Below are positions 15,361 to 24,230 of a DNA stretch of 26,565 bases, one piece after another. How positions within the stretch are numbered: the stretch's first letter is position 1; every line of letters begins with the position of its first letter. Location of the stretch: the NCBI GenBank assembly GCA_009774765.1, contig VSOK01000036.1, positions 1 to 26,565 of the forward strand, read 5' to 3'. The notes beneath the pieces are model-generated. The model worked only from the letters and a program-made list of their open reading frames with translations, was not told the DNA's origin and made no database searches. The DNA comes from Bacteroidales bacterium (GTDB lineage Bacteria; Bacteroidota; Bacteroidia; Bacteroidales; UBA932). Made by a program: the position numbers and the translations under genes.

Positions 15361-16515
15361 CTATTTTTTCAGTCTCGCGATACCCTCCATAAGCGAAGCA
15401 CCGCTTGTCTGCGCGCCCATAGATGCCATCTTGCTCCTGTCAAAAGGTTTTCCCCAATAGTAGTTGGCATACATCTGCGGCCAGGCAGCCCTTTCAAGCG
15501 ACCTGTTGAGAGCCTTCGCATTGGTCTCAATCAGATTCTTCAGATTGTCCCTTATCGTTTTGATGCCTTTCTCGTCAAGACAGTAATTCACGGCGTAAGG
15601 TATAAGCACAGCCTTGAATATGCTCTGGTCAACAGACTCCCCTTCACTTCTCAAAAGTCCGTTGGTAGTGCATCTGTCGCTTATGAAAGCATATTGAAGC
15701 ACTCTTTCCGCAACATCCATATATTTCCTGTCTCCGGTAATATGGTAAAGCTGACGGCAGGCTTCTCCAAAAGTTCCCTGAGTATAGGTCAAAGGAGGTT
15801 CCTCAACCCTGAAATCAGATGAAAGCCTTTTGTTGTACATAAATGAATAAAGCTCCAATGCGTCATTAAGATATCTGTCCTCCTGGAAACGGACATAGAG
15901 TTTTGCAGCAAGAAGACATCCCGGAGAATTCGTGCAGGCATTCTGTCCGGTCTTCCCCTCTTCATTTGTCCAGGGCAGTCCCCCTCCGGCAACCTTTCTC
16001 GGAATGATGTAATTGTCATATACAACCTTTGCCACAGTGGCATATTTGTCATCACCCAAAGCCTCAGACAAATGCATCATAGTAAGACATATCCAGCACA
16101 TATCGTCTGTATAGGCGTTGTAGAAGCCTCCGTGGACTCCGTCAGACTCCCTTGAATTGTTGTAGTTGTTGGCATCATTGTCAAACCACAGTTCAAAATA
16201 CCGTCTGTATTCAGCCGCAAGCTCCGGATTGCTGTCCTTGATCCTTTCGTATGACCACACAAGCACATCCAGGGCGTGTGCCTGCTGCCAATAGATAAAC
16301 TCTGAATCATTGCCGGCATTTCCCGGGGAAGCCCAGAATGTACCCTTTTTCTTGTCAAGAAAATTGTCGACAAGCACAAAAGTACAGCTGTCAGCGATAC
16401 TGTTCCACGAAATCTCAGCCCACACGGGACCGGACGGTTTTTTGACCGGCTCTGAATCCGGTCTCTGGCAGGCTACCGCAACGGCAGCCAGAACCACTGC
16501 ATAAAAAATTTTCAC
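15361..16515 (-). CDS. GH76 family lipoprotein (endo-alpha-1,6-mannanase type)
   Basis: 384 residues. Lipoprotein signal with Cys16 (VAVAC), so surface or periplasmic. GH76 enzymes are (alpha/alpha)6 barrels that cut alpha-1,6-mannan backbones using a paired Asp; NAYTDDMCW gives Asp137-Asp138. Other family segments are GGGLPWTNEEG with NACTNSPGCLLAAKLY, TYTQGTFGEACRQLYHITGD, and LERAAWPQMYANYYWG near the end. A family match by motif is good; activity on true mannan is inferred, since GH76-like proteins with other substrates exist. It lies 103 bases after the DUF4965 gene on the same strand, with an inverted repeat but no standard promoter in that gap, so it is probably co-expressed with the sulfatase and DUF4965 genes. 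Confidence 0.85.
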   Translation of the reverse strand: MKIFYAVVLAAVAVACQRPDSEPVKKPSGPVWAEISWNSIADSCTFVLVDNFLDKKKGTFWASPGNAGNDSEFIYWQQAHALDVLVWSYERIKDSNPELAAEYRRYFELWFDNDANNYNNSRESDGVHGGFYNAYTDDMCWICLTMMHLSEALGDDKYATVAKVVYDNYIIPRKVAGGGLPWTNEEGKTGQNACTNSPGCLLAAKLYVRFQEDRYLNDALELYSFMYNKRLSSDFRVEEPPLTYTQGTFGEACRQLYHITGDRKYMDVAERVLQYAFISDRCTTNGLLRSEGESVDQSIFKAVLIPYAVNYCLDEKGIKTIRDNLKNLIETNAKALNRSLERAAWPQMYANYYWGKPFDRSKMASMGAQTSGASLMEGIARLKK

Positions 16516-16531
16516 ACTTACAAACTTTTAT

Positions 16532-16584
16532 GAAGCAGTTTTGATCCACCATCACAAAAGAATGAGACATTTCAAAACTGCTTC
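16532..16584. repeat. 13-bp inverted repeat in the GH76 leader region
   Basis: GAAGCAGTTTTGA (16532-16544) and TCAAAACTGCTTC (16572-16584) are exact inverted copies with a 27-base spacer, filling most of the gap between the DUF4965 and GH76 genes. No T-run follows in the minus direction, so it is not a typical terminator; a leader RNA structure or regulator site is possible. Confidence 0.5.
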
Positions 16585-16618
16585 CGTTATAATCAGACTG
16601 CCAATATAGCAAAACATT

Positions 16619-19129
16619 TTAATTTTCCAGCATCTTTATCCAATAGCCTCCGACTACTGAACGCGCCTGGAAACCGGTCTGACGCGGCGAATCGGTGAAT
16701 ACCCAGTCCGACATAGGAACACGGCTGACAGTCTCGTCCATAAATTTATGTACAGGAGCTATGAACTCCTCAAACACAGCCTTGTCATCAGCCAAAGTGG
16801 CCGTCCACATAATCCAGTCAGTCTTCGTATAGGTGCGTCGGCTGTCAAGAGGAAGTCCGTAGACATTCTGCTTCGTGCGATAATATGCTATTTCAGTACG
16901 CGCTATCTCCGGATCGAAGATATTGAATCCAAGAAGCTTATCCCATACGAGATTGTACTTCTGGCTCCAGGTTCCGCTCTTGTCGAAAGTGAGCTTGTAA
17001 TGGTCGCCGTCAGCAGCCATCTCTTTCCATTCGTCGGCCATCTCACGTGCCTTTGACATATATTTTTCAGCCACATCACCCTTGCCGAGCATATCCGCCA
17101 GCATAGCGTATGAAGCTATGCCCATGATAGCCTTGACGGAAAGGTTGGCATTGTGGGCGAAATGTCCAGCAAAGTCATCTGTACAAAGCTGGTTCGCAGG
17201 ATCAAGACCATATTCCACAAGATAATCCGTCCATACTGTGAGCACATCCCAATGTCTGGCGGCGTATTCTGCATTACCCTCAGCCTTGGCTATTGCGGCT
17301 GTCAGCACAAGCATATTTCCGCTCTCCTCCACAGGCATATCACCGCCGTAGGTCTGTCCGTTCGCAAGAGGATATGTCCCGACATCGTGCGCCGCAAAAG
17401 GCTTCTTCCATTTTCCGCTTTCGCTGTAGTAGAATATATGGTTCAGCAGACCCTTTGCCAGCTCAGGATTATAGTACAGGAACAGAGGAGCAGAAGGGTA
17501 TGTCACATCAACCGTACCGATCGAGCCATTGGAAAAATTCTCTTTTGAAAGCCACAGAAGATCTCCGTCAGGCGACTCCACAAGCTTGTGCGCAGCTATC
17601 GCCTGCCTGTATGCAAGCGCGCAAAGCTCCGCATATTTCCTGCCTCCAGCCTTTTCTGTCTCAGCCATCATATTTATGTCAAACATTGCACAGTCTTTCA
17701 TTATTGAATTGTATGCAGAAGCGGCTGCTGACATTTCGCCTGTTATTGTCCTGTCTTCATTTCTATTCCAATAAGGCCTGAGGTTCTCTCCGAAATACTG
17801 GATTGACCAGATGTCATCGTATGCAAGGAGGACATAGTCCGAAACCGTCTTTGAGCCGACTTTGCCGAGATCATTGGCATAGGCAAGAGAAATACGGTCC
17901 TTGAGAATATTTCCAGTCATAATGGTCTCCTCCGACTCCGCAAGAGCACCGCTTTCATTGAAGGTGTTTTTCATATCGAAATAATCCCCGATGGCGGTAC
18001 ATCCCTTTCCGGAAGGTGTTCCGAGATAGAAATATCCCCAGTCAATGCGCACATTGTCGCCTTTGCGTCCGAGAACATTCTGCTCCACCGTTCCGGTACG
18101 GACATAGTCTATTCCGTCAAGACTTCCCCTTTCTGACACCACAGGCTGGATTGTGCTGTGGACTGCAAGTTCCGGAGAAGCTTCAAAATAGACCTGGACA
18201 TCGTGTTCCTTGCCGTCGGCAGAACGGACCTGATATGTAAGATAGTTCACCGGACGAGACATAAGGTCAAGGTCATCCATAAGAAGAGGTGCAGTAAATA
18301 TCATATCCACCTCAACTCCTCCGCAAAGGAACGTATATACAGTGCGTGTAGGGAGGACATCAACAGAGACCTGCTCCGCAACGTCCATAAACCGGCCCCC
18401 GTCATCCTTTTTGAAAAGTCCGAAGTCAACATACGAGCCGCCTACCGTATTGTGGCAATGTGCAGCAATCGTGACCTTGCCAGGCTTCAATGTCCTTTTC
18501 GCTGCCTCCGGCAGATCGATGACCACATTGTTGCGCCATCTGTTGCCGGTATCAGCGACTTTCACTCCGTTTACATACAGTTCAAAAACGTCATCGTGGG
18601 AATATTCCATAATCAACGGTGACTGCGTAAGGTCCTCGTCCAGATCGAACGAGCGTCTTACCCATATATCCCTGTCATCTCCGTCCCAACGGGTCCCTAC
18701 GGAAGGCATATCCATTGAGCCGAATGCTCCCGGACCGGTCTCCCACCTGCTGTCATCATAATCCGGAGAAGTCCAGTCACCCTGAGGGACTCTGTCCATC
18801 ACATAGCGGGCTTCCCACTGCTCAAAAGAAATGGTAGGAAGCACCGGTATCAGACGTGCCGCTTCCTGTCCGAGCACCCTGTAGGTACGTCCGTCCACAC
18901 GTACGGCACCTGTAAGAGGATGCTCTTTTCCTGTCCAGTGACGTGTCACAGATCCGTTCACCTCATCTGTAAATGACCATATTGAAAAATAAGGGTCCAC
19001 TGTCACAAGCGGAGCCGCAGGCGGACGTATTCCGTTGGAAAGGGATGTGTCCGCTTCCCTGACCGCATCACCGCACCCCGCAAAAGCGGCCAACGCTGCC
19101 GCAGAGAGAATTATCAGATTTTTATTCAT
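16619..19129 (-). CDS. DUF4965/DUF1793 glutaminase-A-like lipoprotein
   Basis: 836 residues. Signal peptide with lipobox FAGC (Cys19). Domain order: a DUF4964-like segment (about 35-90, PLVTVDPYFSIWSFTDEVNG), a galactose-binding jelly roll (about 115-240, with WTSPDYDDSRW and FELYVNGVKV, as in GH2 sugar-binding domains), a DUF5127-like part (about 245-450), then DUF4965 and DUF1793-like helical parts to the C-terminus, a six-hairpin glycosidase-type fold. The family is labelled glutaminase A from fungal proteins, but in Bacteroidetes it sits mainly in glycan-degrading loci and its substrate is not established to my knowledge. It starts 21 bases after the sulfatase gene, on one strand, and precedes GH76. 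A glycosidase role is inference from fold and neighbours. Confidence 0.88.
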   Translation of the reverse strand: MNKNLIILSAAALAAFAGCGDAVREADTSLSNGIRPPAAPLVTVDPYFSIWSFTDEVNGSVTRHWTGKEHPLTGAVRVDGRTYRVLGQEAARLIPVLPTISFEQWEARYVMDRVPQGDWTSPDYDDSRWETGPGAFGSMDMPSVGTRWDGDDRDIWVRRSFDLDEDLTQSPLIMEYSHDDVFELYVNGVKVADTGNRWRNNVVIDLPEAAKRTLKPGKVTIAAHCHNTVGGSYVDFGLFKKDDGGRFMDVAEQVSVDVLPTRTVYTFLCGGVEVDMIFTAPLLMDDLDLMSRPVNYLTYQVRSADGKEHDVQVYFEASPELAVHSTIQPVVSERGSLDGIDYVRTGTVEQNVLGRKGDNVRIDWGYFYLGTPSGKGCTAIGDYFDMKNTFNESGALAESEETIMTGNILKDRISLAYANDLGKVGSKTVSDYVLLAYDDIWSIQYFGENLRPYWNRNEDRTITGEMSAAASAYNSIMKDCAMFDINMMAETEKAGGRKYAELCALAYRQAIAAHKLVESPDGDLLWLSKENFSNGSIGTVDVTYPSAPLFLYYNPELAKGLLNHIFYYSESGKWKKPFAAHDVGTYPLANGQTYGGDMPVEESGNMLVLTAAIAKAEGNAEYAARHWDVLTVWTDYLVEYGLDPANQLCTDDFAGHFAHNANLSVKAIMGIASYAMLADMLGKGDVAEKYMSKAREMADEWKEMAADGDHYKLTFDKSGTWSQKYNLVWDKLLGFNIFDPEIARTEIAYYRTKQNVYGLPLDSRRTYTKTDWIMWTATLADDKAVFEEFIAPVHKFMDETVSRVPMSDWVFTDSPRQTGFQARSVVGGYWIKMLEN

Positions 19130-19150
19130 CTTATATAAATAATTGGTTTT

Positions 19151-20842
19151 TTACTTCTTTGTCTTATGCTGTCCCGGATAAGGCTCCACCAGGCATCTTT
19201 CAGCCCACTCCTGATATGCTTTCACCATTTCTGCCACTTTCTCCGGATATTCGGACGCAAGGTTATGCTGCTCGCTGCGGTCCTCATTAAGATTGTAAAG
19301 TTCCCACTCGGCCCTGTTGCCGGGACGGACTATTTTCCAGCCGTCAGCACCCAGGAAAGCACGTTCATTGAAATGCTCGAAGCCGAGATATCCGTGTCCT
19401 TCACGGTGACCTGTACGGAATACAGGCACAAGGCTGATACCTTCCATAGGAATGATGTCGTGGCCTTTGTATTTCTCCGGATATTCCGCTCCGGCAATCT
19501 CCACACAGGTCGCCATTATATCCATAACGTGCCCCTGCTCTGCCGTGAATCCTCCGACATTTTTCTTTATTCCCTTTGGCCAATGTGCAATCATAGGAGT
19601 ACAAATGCCTCCTTCGTATGATTTAGCCTTCCAGAAACGGAATGGAGTGTTGGCCACATTCGCCCATTTCGCGCCGAGAGAAGCGTATGTCGTCTCCGGT
19701 CCCGGCAGCACTTCCTTGTTTTTAGGATATACCATTTCACGTCCGTCACGTGTCATATCGGGACGGTCATTGTCTCCCGGACTGTAGTTCTGGCAGACCT
19801 CATTGCTGCATCCATTGTCAGACATAAACAGAATCAATGTATTGTCAAGCTGGCCGGTCTCCTTCAAGGCAGCTACAATCTGGCCTATACCCTGGTCAAT
19901 CCTGTCGACCATTGCAGCGTGCACCGCCATTGCACGGGCATCCCATTCAGCCGTCGGATTGTCCTCCCATCTGTCCTTGAAATGGAATTCGGAAAGGAAG
20001 TCCTCCTGATTGCCGAAAAGCCCCATTTCCTGCTGGCGTCTGTACCTTGCGTCACGTATGGCCTGCCATCCGACAGTATATGTATCCTTGTATTTTTCTA
20101 TATCCTCAGGAAGAGCGTGAAGAGGCCAATGAGGGGCCGTATAGGCAAGATACATAAAGAACGGCCTGTCATCTTCCGCATACTCCTTCACTTCAGCCAC
20201 AGCCCTGTCCGAGAGAGCCTGTGTCAGATAGAACCCTTCAGGAACCTCCTTTACAGGCACTTCCCCTTCAACAAGGCTGAACGGATCGAAATGGTCGACC
20301 ACCCCGTAGATAGTACCATAGCAGGTATCAAATCCCCTGTTGACAGGATAGTTGCTGAGATCAGAGAACGTATCGTAGAATACCTGATGGTTGAGCCAGT
20401 CACGCTGGTCCTTGCGCAGAGGAGTCTCAGCTATATGCCATTTGCCCACCATACTTGTCCTGTATCCCGCCATCTTCAGGACCTCGGCAATGGTGACGGC
20501 ATCGCGTGACAGGGTCCCGCGGTATCCCGGAAGATTGTCATCGAAAGTCATTCTCCCGATTCCGGCCTGGTGCTGGTACAGTCCGGTCAGAAGGGATGCC
20601 CTTGTCGGACAGCTGCGGCTCGTATTGTAGAAACGGGTGAACCGTACTCCTTCGCTTGCAAGATGGTCCAGGTTCGGAGTCTGTATTTCACCGCCGTAGC
20701 ATCCCAGGTCGGAATACCCCATATCATCTACAAGGACAACGATGATATTCGGTCTTTTGTCAGCCTTTTTCCCGGCTGCAGGAACAACGGCACCGCCTGC
20801 TGCAAGCAGCGCCATCGGCAACATTATCTTTTGAGGTTTCAT
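19151..20842 (-). CDS. Periplasmic sulfatase, Ser-type active site
   Basis: 563 residues, S1 (arylsulfatase) family. A cleavable signal peptide (residues 1 to about 24, without a lipobox Cys) suggests the periplasm. Metal-binding DD at 39-40 (VLVDDMGYSDLG), then the formylglycine signature at 77-81 as S-C-P-T-R followed by ASLLTG, so the residue to be oxidised is Ser77, not Cys. GKWH, HWPLH and SDNGCSN provide further active-site residues. Ser-type sulfatases need the radical-SAM maturase anSME, which is not in this window. Sulfate would be removed from a glycan or other ester; the subfamily is not assigned. First gene of the sulfatase-DUF4965-GH76 run. A -7 element lies almost at the ATG, so the start could be one of the next Met residues (7 or 10). 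Confidence 0.92.
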   Translation of the reverse strand: MKPQKIMLPMALLAAGGAVVPAAGKKADKRPNIIVVLVDDMGYSDLGCYGGEIQTPNLDHLASEGVRFTRFYNTSRSCPTRASLLTGLYQHQAGIGRMTFDDNLPGYRGTLSRDAVTIAEVLKMAGYRTSMVGKWHIAETPLRKDQRDWLNHQVFYDTFSDLSNYPVNRGFDTCYGTIYGVVDHFDPFSLVEGEVPVKEVPEGFYLTQALSDRAVAEVKEYAEDDRPFFMYLAYTAPHWPLHALPEDIEKYKDTYTVGWQAIRDARYRRQQEMGLFGNQEDFLSEFHFKDRWEDNPTAEWDARAMAVHAAMVDRIDQGIGQIVAALKETGQLDNTLILFMSDNGCSNEVCQNYSPGDNDRPDMTRDGREMVYPKNKEVLPGPETTYASLGAKWANVANTPFRFWKAKSYEGGICTPMIAHWPKGIKKNVGGFTAEQGHVMDIMATCVEIAGAEYPEKYKGHDIIPMEGISLVPVFRTGHREGHGYLGFEHFNERAFLGADGWKIVRPGNRAEWELYNLNEDRSEQHNLASEYPEKVAEMVKAYQEWAERCLVEPYPGQHKTKK

Positions 20843-20846
20843 AATA

Positions 20847-20854
20847 CAAAGTTA
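20847..20854 (-). promoter_or_regulatory. Candidate -7 element of the sulfatase gene
   Basis: TAACTTTG on the minus strand, ending only four bases before the annotated ATG (20842). If used, the transcript would be leaderless or nearly so. No TTTG at -33. Confidence 0.35.
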
Positions 20855-21038
20855 CTGTTTTTATGTCATTAAAAAGCCCTGAGACTGAAATCCAGAGAAG
20901 TTCCCTTCCTGTCTTTGCAGGTAACGACGACCTTGACTGCATTTACCCGTCATACGACTTCCAAAAGACTTCATCCAAATATTCAGCTTCAGAAAAGATA
21001 TTTTGGCTGCAAAGTCACCCTCTTTCTGAAATAACCTA

Positions 21039-21046
21039 TATCTTTG
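21039..21046 (+). promoter_or_regulatory. Candidate -7 element of nadE
   Basis: TATCTTTG, 20 bases before the ATG at 21067, in the 224-base gap between sulfatase and nadE. No good -33 element. It supports the ATG at 21067 rather than an upstream in-frame start. Confidence 0.4.
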
Positions 21047-21066
21047 CAGTCCAATACGGACAGACT

Positions 21067-23034
21067 ATGGGTACAAACTATGGATTTATCAGGGCGGCCG
21101 CAGCTATGCCGGTTGTAAAGGTTGCCGATACACAGGCCAATACAAAGGCTATATGCGAACTTGTCACAAAAGCTGAAAAAGAGGAGGTGTCCCTTCTCGT
21201 ATTCCCGGAACTGTGCATTACAGGATACACCTGCGGTGACCTTTTCGGACATGAACTGCTCATAAGAGAAGCAGAAAAGGGTATCGAAAAGATAATGGAG
21301 CACAGCCGCGGAAAGGCATTGACGATTGTAGTAGGCTCCCCTGTCAGACTCAGGGACAGACTGTACAACTGTGCTGTCGTGATACGCAGCGGAAAGGTCT
21401 GCGGAATAGTTCCGAAAATATGGCTGCCTGACTACAATGAATTCTACGAATCCCGCTGGTTCGCTTCCGGAAAGGATTTCCTCGGAGACAACTCATTCTA
21501 CTGCAGCAGATTCAAATGCAATGTGACTCCAAACCAGATATTCTCCATAGGAGAGACTTCGTTCTGCGTCGAAATCTGTGAAGACCTCTGGACACCTGTC
21601 CCGCCGTCATCATATCACTCCATAGCAGGGGCGCAGATAACCGTCAACCTGTCCGCAAGCAATGAAGTGCTCGGAAAGCACTCATACAGAAGAAATCTGG
21701 TATCCCAGCAGTCCGCACGTACCGTGTCTGGATATGTCTATTGTTCCTCAGGGTACGGCGAATCCACCCAGGACCTGGTATATGCCGGCTCATCAATGAT
21801 ATGCGAGAACGGCACAATACTATGTGAGAATGAAAGATTCCTGATGGAAGATTCCATGACAATGGCTGACATAGACTACGAAAGGCTTTCCGTCCTCAGA
21901 CGCAAATCCAACACGTTCGGGGCCGTCAATCCTGACGGGACAGGCAATTTTGCCGGCAGCTACAAAACCGTGGAGACAGGAGATCTGTTCAGGACAGATT
22001 TTTCAAAAGCATTCCACAGGCATATAGACAGAATGCCGTTCGTGCCAGGAGGACAGGAGACAATGGAAAGATGCAGGGAAATCATCTCGATCCAGGTGAC
22101 GGCACTTGCATCAAGACTCGCGCATATCAACTGCTCCAGTGCAGTAATTGGCATTTCAGGAGGTCTTGACAGCACATTGGCACTTCTTGTGACGGTGCTT
22201 GCCTTTGACAGGCTCGGATGGTCCCGTGACAGGATAATAGGAATCACAATGCCCGGATACGGCACCACGGACCGCACCAGGAGCAACGCTGAGGACCTTA
22301 TGGACGCGTTGGGGACAACATCACGGAAAATATCCATCACAGCAGCATGTGACAGGCATTTTCAGGACATCGGACACGACAAGACCGGCCACGACGTGAC
22401 ATACGAAAATTCACAGGCGCGCGAAAGGACACAGATACTTATGGACATCGCCAACCAGACAGGCGGAATAGTGGTAGGTACCGGTGACCTTTCAGAGCTT
22501 GCCCTCGGCTGGGCCACATATAACGGAGACCATATGTCTATGTATGCCGTGAATTCAGGTATTCCGAAAACTCTTGTCCGCCATCTTGTCAAATGGGCGG
22601 CCGACAACCGTTTTGACGCGGGGACAGATCAGAACAGGCACGGCAGAAGCACAAAGGAGATACTTTCAGACATAATCGACACCCCGATAAGCCCGGAGCT
22701 GCTCCCTGCCGACGAGAACGGGCAGATTGCGCAGATAACGGAAGACCTTGTGGGTCCATACGAGCTGCACGACTTCTTCCTGTACCATTTTTTCAGATTC
22801 GGATGTTCTCCGGAAAAGATTATGTTCCTTGCACAGAAGGCGTTTGCAGGTGCATACGACAGGGACACAATAAAAAAATGGCTGAAAACCTTCATAAGAA
22901 GATTTTTCAGCCAGCAGTTCAAAAGAAGCTGTATGCCGGACGGTCCGAAAGTAGGAAGTGTAACCCTGTCTCCACGTGGAGACTGGCGTATGCCTTCAGA
23001 CGCCAAGTCTGCCCTTTTCAATCAATTTGACTGA
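21067..23034 (+). CDS. nadE: Glutamine-dependent NAD(+) synthetase
   Basis: 655 residues, the two-domain form. It amidates nicotinic acid adenine dinucleotide to NAD+ using glutamine. The N-terminal nitrilase-type glutaminase has the Glu48-Lys117-Cys171 triad (FPELCITGY, VPKIWLPDYNEF, VEICEDLW); the C-terminal synthetase has the ATP-pyrophosphatase loop SGGLDS at 364-369, plus GTGDLSELALGW. MGTNYGFIRAAAAMPVVKVAD at the start matches family N-termini. The frame stays open upstream to an ATG at 20863 (68 more codons), but that stretch resembles nothing known to me and contains the probable promoter. It is a single gene between two minus-strand secreted-enzyme operons, 15 bases from the end of the alkaline phosphatase gene. 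Confidence 0.95.
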   Translation: MGTNYGFIRAAAAMPVVKVADTQANTKAICELVTKAEKEEVSLLVFPELCITGYTCGDLFGHELLIREAEKGIEKIMEHSRGKALTIVVGSPVRLRDRLYNCAVVIRSGKVCGIVPKIWLPDYNEFYESRWFASGKDFLGDNSFYCSRFKCNVTPNQIFSIGETSFCVEICEDLWTPVPPSSYHSIAGAQITVNLSASNEVLGKHSYRRNLVSQQSARTVSGYVYCSSGYGESTQDLVYAGSSMICENGTILCENERFLMEDSMTMADIDYERLSVLRRKSNTFGAVNPDGTGNFAGSYKTVETGDLFRTDFSKAFHRHIDRMPFVPGGQETMERCREIISIQVTALASRLAHINCSSAVIGISGGLDSTLALLVTVLAFDRLGWSRDRIIGITMPGYGTTDRTRSNAEDLMDALGTTSRKISITAACDRHFQDIGHDKTGHDVTYENSQARERTQILMDIANQTGGIVVGTGDLSELALGWATYNGDHMSMYAVNSGIPKTLVRHLVKWAADNRFDAGTDQNRHGRSTKEILSDIIDTPISPELLPADENGQIAQITEDLVGPYELHDFFLYHFFRFGCSPEKIMFLAQKAFAGAYDRDTIKKWLKTFIRRFFSQQFKRSCMPDGPKVGSVTLSPRGDWRMPSDAKSALFNQFD

Positions 23035-23049
23035 CAGGCAAACCCGGCA

Positions 23050-24219
23050 CTACTTTCCAAGCAGAAGATCTACGATCTTGTTGCTCACGTCACTGTTCTC
23101 CTGCATTCCGGAGAAATCCATGGAATGAGGACCGAAAGCGAACAGAGGAACCATAATCGGAGTATGTCCCCTTGACACATATACTCCCTTTACCTTTCCT
23201 TTCTCCATATCGCCGCTACGCAAAGACACGGCACCCGTCTCATGATCCGCGGAAATTATGACAAGAGTATTGCCGTCCTGCTCAGCAAAACGTACAGCAG
23301 CCTCTACAGCCTTGTCGAAATCAAGAGTCTCCTCTATCATAGACCCATAGTCATTGCTGTGGGCCGCCTTGTCTATACGCGCGCCTTCAACCATAAGGAA
23401 AAATCCCTTGTCACTCCTTGCCGACAGGTATTCTATGGCCATTTCTGTAGTCTCCGGAAGGTAATTCCCGCGTCCTTTCACCTTGTATGTAGTCTCAGAA
23501 GCAGGAGGAAGGTAGCCCAGACGTTTTGATTTCTTTATGGCCTTCTTCGCATCAGCAGAATGCACCACAGTAAAATTGTCCAGAATTGCGGAAACTGTAC
23601 TTGAAGGCTGTTTCTCAAATTCCTCCTGAGAACCGGCAGAGAAGAATGTCAGCTTGCTCATCGGCATATCAGCCCATATCTCCTTAGACATATTCCTGTG
23701 CGCCTGATGGGCGAAAAATGCAGACGGAGTCGCCCCGTCAAGATTGTCCGTGGAGACGATTCCTGAAACTATACCGGACTCTTCCAGCTTCTCCGGAATA
23801 TTCTCAATGACATTCCTGTCCGCCCCGAGTCCCACAGCGTTGTTATATGTCTTCTGCCCTGTAGCATAGGCTGTTCCAGAAGCGGCAGAATCAGTAGTAA
23901 AGCTGTCCGCGGACTGGGTACGGACAAAGCCTGTAGTCTGCAGATTGGTCATAGTCAGCTCTCCCCCGTTGGCATACATAGCAGTAGCCACAGTGGCAAG
24001 CCCCATACCGTCACCTATCATCAGGATGACATTCTTCACCGGCCTGTCAGTCCTGTCGGAGGCGAACGAAGGCATATATGAGCCCTGTTTTGCACATTTG
24101 TATTGTCCTACGGTAGCCTCAACTTCTTTGACAGCCGCTTTCTGGATCGGTTCCTGGGCCAAAAGCGGCATGACTGCAACCGCTGCCCAAAGCATAAAAA
24201 TTGACAAGATTCTTTTCAT
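23050..24219 (-). CDS. Periplasmic alkaline phosphatase (PhoA family)
   Basis: 389 residues with a Sec signal peptide (1 to about 21, PLLAQ). Core motifs of alkaline phosphatase: ILMIGDGMG (Asp70, metal), TTDSAASGTAYATG with nucleophile Ser111, VEGARIDKAAHSND (Glu, Asp, His ligands), SADHETGA and SRGHTPIMVP. The enzyme hydrolyses phosphate monoesters in the periplasm. It lacks the long insertions of some marine PhoA relatives and is complete. It begins 11 bases after the GH92 stop on the same strand, so the two are very probably one operon; this pairing suggests a phosphorylated sugar or general phosphate scavenging, which the sequence alone cannot separate. I see no Pho box. Confidence 0.93.
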   Translation of the reverse strand: MKRILSIFMLWAAVAVMPLLAQEPIQKAAVKEVEATVGQYKCAKQGSYMPSFASDRTDRPVKNVILMIGDGMGLATVATAMYANGGELTMTNLQTTGFVRTQSADSFTTDSAASGTAYATGQKTYNNAVGLGADRNVIENIPEKLEESGIVSGIVSTDNLDGATPSAFFAHQAHRNMSKEIWADMPMSKLTFFSAGSQEEFEKQPSSTVSAILDNFTVVHSADAKKAIKKSKRLGYLPPASETTYKVKGRGNYLPETTEMAIEYLSARSDKGFFLMVEGARIDKAAHSNDYGSMIEETLDFDKAVEAAVRFAEQDGNTLVIISADHETGAVSLRSGDMEKGKVKGVYVSRGHTPIMVPLFAFGPHSMDFSGMQENSDVSNKIVDLLLGK

Positions 24220-24230
24220 AATATTGGGAT

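Noticed and set aside
19151..20842. Sulfatase as an inactive homologue because Cys is not at the formylglycine site
   Set aside because: Ser in this place is an accepted substrate of anSME, and the remaining active-site motifs are intact.
20863..21066. A separate small protein gene between sulfatase and nadE
   Set aside because: The open frame has no stop before nadE, no recognisable family, and contains the probable nadE promoter.
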